DNA of 64,000 bases, from positions 3,373,001 to 3,437,000 of the forward strand of contig JAMKCF010000002.1 of the NCBI GenBank assembly GCA_023634235.1. The letters are read 5' to 3'. Each line of letters starts with the position of its first letter. Position 1 is the first letter of the stretch. The stretch is from Pisaster brevispinus (Eukaryota; Echinodermata; Asteroidea; Forcipulatida; Asteriidae). The position numbers and the translations under genes were made by a program. Under the pieces are notes generated by a model. It had not been told where the DNA came from and made no database searches. It saw only the letters and a list, made by a program, of their open reading frames with translations. Below, one piece after another: positions 59,984-64,000 of this stretch.

Positions 59984-60232
59984 CCTTCCATGGCAAAACA
60001 GGCTAACTCGAAATGTTTTGGTTTTTACATCAGATCATTTCTGGGTAAATTGAAGGTGCTTTTCCCATTTCAAAGTTTTAAAGGCATACTCTGTATGGTT
60101 TCTGAATATAACATGTCCTATCTCGGCCTCTTTTTACACTTTCGTTGCATTTTTATGGCAAAACAGATTATCTGTGTACTTGCTTTTCTCAAAATGTCAA
60201 TTTTTTTAGTTAGGCTGTTTTGCCATGGAAGG
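59984..60232. mobile_element. MITE with CCTTCCATGGCAAAACAG ends in SDHB 3' UTR region
   Basis: A 249-bp element 62 bp after the SDHB stop. The left arm CCTTCCATGGCAAAACAGGC then TAAC; the right arm in reverse differs by one base (CAGCC for CAGGC). No clear target duplication. If the SDHB transcript reaches a signal further on (for example AATAAA near 61108 or 61815), the element is part of its 3' UTR. Confidence 0.7.
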
Positions 60233-62122
60233 GTCGCCCGCCCCCGGCCGTTTTCACATTCACGGAGGCCACTCTCGTCGCTGGCCTGGGAGTTAACTTA
60301 ATATAATTCCCCTTACAACTTATTGTCACGCTTTCATATCCAGGTCACTATCTTTAAATGAAAACAGGGCATTTTCTCTTCCAATGGAAAACAAAATTTG
60401 TCCTTTAAAAAGTGTGTCACACCTCATACAAATGTGACGCAAATTTCTGTCACCAATTTTAGGTTAACAAATTTTTATGGTGAACGTCACTAAAAAATGC
60501 TTCATGCGTGAAAGAACCCAGAACACTTAAAGTTGAAGAGTAGGGGTTAACCCTGATGTTTCTGGCTCACATAGCAAGCATCCTTATTCACAGGTTTCCT
60601 CAGGCTTGCGAGCTACAGTGATTAAGTTGACTTTATGAGGTAGCTTTGGTCTCATTACTAGAAATATATAATAATAGTATTTAATTTCACTTTCATATGA
60701 GGGCCTGGAATTCTGCAGAGCCCAAGAGGCCATGGCCCCTTTTGCCTCTTGTCTTTGCCTCGTTGCCCCTCTCAAAGATTACCATAGACTTTCAAATGGA
60801 AGTGGCCTTTGCAAAATGAAAATGGCCTTGCCCTCTCAAAGAAGAAATTTCAGGTCGGCTTAATTTCTTGCATAAAAGCACCTCTAGAAATCACTTGATA
60901 TAAATACAGACATCCCCATGTCCATAACCATGAAACTTTGAGCACAAGAGAATGTTCCATTATTTGGTACACTGTGCTGGCAATAAACATACAAATAACA
61001 TGTAAATACAAAAAGAAGAGTTCCTCAATAAAATGCAAAATTTTTTGGAAAGCAATGAGTCGGTCGATGAAATGAAAATTGGGTTTAACCAATTTAAGAA
61101 TGTAGCTGTAAATAAAATAGGAATACAATGTTAGTGCATATCTTCACTGTGCTATAATTGTTCACAATGGATATGTGAATCAAGAGATGCTGTTCTTTAA
61201 AAAAAAAAAAAAAAGTTAAAAGGTCGGGCTCAACATTGGTAAGATTGAAATTATGAATGGTCAAAGATTTTGCACTTTTAACTTGCATCATGGTGGAAAG
61301 ATGGTCATGGTAGAACACAACTTCCCTTGAAATAGTTTTTGCCTGAAGTACATTAGTTTTTGAGGAATGTGTAAAACAATTAGTTTCGATCTTGCAAGTC
61401 CGAAAATCCAAAGTTTGAAAACAGTGACGGGAATTTGTCACTATTTTCTTGTGGCGCCGATGACCGTTGGAGCTTAAACTTTCACAGGTTTGTGATTTCA
61501 TGTATATGTTGGGTCACACAAAGTGCAGATACTGGTCTATGACAATTACCAATGTTGTTCGTATGCTTCAAGTTGATAGTTATTTTAGTAGACAGTCGCA
61601 CAGAGTCAAATATTTTTGAGTTGAATTTACAAATTCAATACTCTGTTTTTAGAAAGAATTAACACACTCTATGAGTGCAGATTACCACATATCTCGGTCA
61701 ACTTGGTTAAATCTAAAAAAAACTTTTTAGTCAACTTTTTATTTTGTAAACTTTGGGTTTGATTAGTTACTTTGGGTTTGTTAAAGTAATGCTGTATACA
61801 TGATGTACAATGGACAATAAAACAAATTTTTAAACATCAAACGTCAAACTGGTCACATTTATTACAGGATTTCTTGAAATATATTAATTAGCTTTTATGT
61901 TCCGTTATTGCATTTGTAACACAGCTACATGCAAAGGAATACTGAATTACCCTATACATGTATTGTCATTAAAATGACATTATTTCTTGCAAACGTCTTT
62001 TACAAAACGCTGCTTTAAACTAAATTATCTCTAATGATAATTATATGAAGTTTAAATATCCACAAGTTGATCTTCAAATAAAAACCATTATGGGGGGGGG
62101 GGAAGAAACAAGTTTTTATGTA

Positions 62123-62246
62123 GCCGTGTCCGAATTGATGCCTTCTGCATTGGCTATGCATGGTTGCTGAAGAGGCCTATCCTTCAATGGTGTCACTGCA
62201 GGCAACAGCCATAGTGGTAGGTGATGTTGTTTTGTTTGGACACGGC
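62123..62246. mobile_element. Small MITE with GCCGTGTCC ends
   Basis: A 124-bp unit with ends GCCGTGTCCGAATTG and (reversed) GCCGTGTCCAAAC. The interior has inverted GCATTGG/TGCATGG-type words. It directly precedes another MITE. Confidence 0.45.
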
Positions 62247-62248
62247 CA

Positions 62249-62426
62249 ATAGACCTTTATCGTGCTGCCACCATCTTGGTCATGTTCCCTGTATCCAACA
62301 GCTGCAAGGGATGCTAATATTCATCGTACAGAGAGGAACCAGACTATTTCTCCTTCCAGCCTCGGTTTGGTTACATTGGTTTGAGTGGGAGAAAATCAAG
62401 ATGGCCGCACCATGATAAAGGTCTAT
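62249..62426. mobile_element. Tc1/mariner-like MITE with GACCTTTATC ends
   Basis: Left ATAGACCTTTATCGTGCTGC...CCATCTTG, right in reverse ATAGACCTTTATCATGGTGC...CCATCTTG, about 30 bp of inverted similarity. The outermost TA on each side is compatible with a TA target duplication. No transposase. Confidence 0.6.
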
Positions 62427-63359
62427 AATTGACTCGGATCAATTTATTATTTGTCGATAGCTGAAAATGTAAAAATTTCCCTACTTGTTCATCCGCCAGA
62501 GTGCACCCCCCCCCCCATGCACACGTTTGTTGACACGGTTTATCAAGGACTTCTCTCCGTTCTCCTGTTGTTTAATCTTACTTAGCTTTTTTAGTGCCAT
62601 CTTTATTAATTTTGTACACAATATCGAACTCAAGACATCCTCCATTTGTCAAACCACCCAGATTCCCATGAGAAAGTCCTCATTGTCATCCAGGGCACAC
62701 AGTATGGCCACACGAGGGCAGTGTTCCAACATAAATAATAAATTACGGCCATCACTGCAGACTCTTATGCAAGTCTACTTCTAACACAAAACTTGGTCAA
62801 ATTAAGACAAAGTTATCGTAGGTACAGCACATTCCCAATATTTCGTTAAAATTAATCGGCTTAATTCTCTTAACAATTCTTTTATCTAAAAAATTGTAAA
62901 TTATCAAGCACCACAATATAACACTCAATTTTTTCAAATTGGAAAAAACATTACGTAAAAAGAACAAATTCACAGGTAGAAATAATAAAGCAATTTGCAT
63001 TAAAAAAAATTCTTGTTGCATTAATTTCACTGGCACAACTTTCTACATATGTACACACAATTTTACAAAGAAATATTGAGGCTTATTTACATTTAAGTGC
63101 CCCTAAAATAAGATTCATTTTATTTGACAAATTTGACAAGATAATGACTAGCGAAGGCTGTTCAATATTCAAATGTAGAGAAGTACAAGAAACAAATCCA
63201 GTTAACAAAAATGACATCAAATCTTCACCAAGCCTTTAAATCTTCAGTAAAAGCCGGATAAATGCAACACAAAACTTAATAATAGTAATGTGTATTTATT
63301 ATTTACAATGCCTTAGCAGTGTGCAGCACCGCCAGCCAAAATAGCGCACAGCTGCTACT

Positions 63360-63530
63360 TGTTCACATCAACAATCTCTACCCTCGCAGGTACCCATTTA
63401 CTCCTGGGTGGTGAGAAGCAATTATAGTTAAGTGTCTATCTAGCTCAAGGAAACAAGTGTCACGAAAGGGATTCCAACCCACATTCCGATGGCTCAGCCA
63501 CGAGACTTTGAGTCCAATGCAATAAAATGC
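63360..63530 (-). mobile_element. tRNA-headed SINE, reverse orientation
   Basis: In reverse: box A remnant CGTGGCTGAGCC, box B GTGGGTTGGAATCC, GTGACACTTGT, GCACTTAACC-like text and AAATGGGTACCTGCGAGGGT. It belongs to the family at 8049 and 56255 but is diverged in the head. Confidence 0.65.
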
Positions 63531-64000
63531 GTGGCCAGAACCCGCCAATAACAAGTTAGTGATATGTAATTCTCACTGCAATCTCACTACATGGCATCCA
63601 AAAACACATACATTCAAATCTGTTTAACTTTGGTTACGGTGCTAGATAAAACCAAAGAACAGCATCCAATTCTAAAATTCCACATTTTGTAAATTAAAAA
63701 TTCATTCAACAGGTTGCAGGAAACCCAAACCTAAAGACCCATGACCCATGACCCAATGATAAATCTTTTTAAAGAAATGTTGACCTAAGATATTCCAACT
63801 TTTTTGTCCCTTTCTTTTGAACTGTTTTTATTTTATTTTGAGATAGCGCCATGAACACCTTTTTGGCACCAGCGTAGCATACAGAAAACCCCAAAACAAT
63901 ACAGTTTTCTGTCACTAATTAGTCTAATGCTGAATAATTCGGGGTAAAATGCAAAAAAGCTTTAAAATTAAAAATAAAAGAAAGAGGTTTTAAATATACT

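Larger units (their letters stand above)
60233..64000. other. Region downstream of SDHB, no gene recognised
   Basis: AT-rich. Holds the possible SDHB 3' UTR end, two adjacent MITEs (62123-62246 and 62249-62426) and a SINE fragment (63360-63530). A degenerate repeat with GGCCTGGAATTCTGCAGAGC and GGCCATGGCCCC (60700-60840) recurs near 19070 and 39070-39210. The open frames here have no recognisable domains. Confidence 0.4.

Overview
The window is a stretch of animal nuclear genome. It is AT-rich, its genes are split by long introns with GT/AG borders, and it is full of short non-autonomous transposons, SINEs and minisatellites. The encoded proteins (nucleolin with four RRMs, ZMYND12, SDHB, an adenosine-receptor-like GPCR, SLC16- and SLC46-type carriers) are metazoan. 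The repeat style (tRNA-Leu-headed SINEs, many fold-back MITEs) suggests a marine deuterostome, most likely an echinoderm such as a sea star. That placement is an inference and cannot be proved from the sequence alone.

Layout. 31-3306 (+): intact four-exon monocarboxylate-transporter-like (SLC16) gene. 4578-6260 (+): a tandem copy broken by frameshifts, stops and loss of the end of its main exon. 6.3-11.3 kb: intergenic, with MITEs and two tandem SINEs. 11338-18222 (+): six-exon SLC46/PCFT-like carrier, with a 520-bp MITE inserted directly at its stop codon. 20884-35667 (-): nucleolin in 17 coding exons. 36342-41175 (+): ZMYND12 in 7 exons, head-to-head with nucleolin. 41.2-46.3 kb: intergenic, with a second copy of the 5-bp-TSD MITE and a ~220-bp (TTTA)n tract. 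46283-47717 (-): two-exon adenosine-receptor-like GPCR. 49.46-52.43 kb: about 6.6 tandem copies of a ~450-bp satellite-like unit. 54846-59921 (+): SDHB in 8 exons, with a nearly perfect 534-bp fold-back MULE-type MITE in intron 1 and a ~100-bp minisatellite in intron 6. 60-64 kb: no gene recognised; MITEs and a SINE fragment.

The genes are not one pathway. They are independent housekeeping genes (nucleolin for ribosome biogenesis, SDHB for respiration), a flagellar/ciliary gene (ZMYND12), membrane carriers and a receptor. The most rewarding observations are: (1) the cluster of CACGTG E-boxes at the nucleolin 5' end, as in the mammalian Myc-regulated gene; (2) the receptor's altered adenosine-pocket residues; (3) the ~450-bp tandem array between two divergent genes; (4) several MITE families with readable target-site duplications of 4, 5, 6 and 9 bp; (5) dispersed self-complementary and ~100-bp minisatellites shared between introns of different genes.
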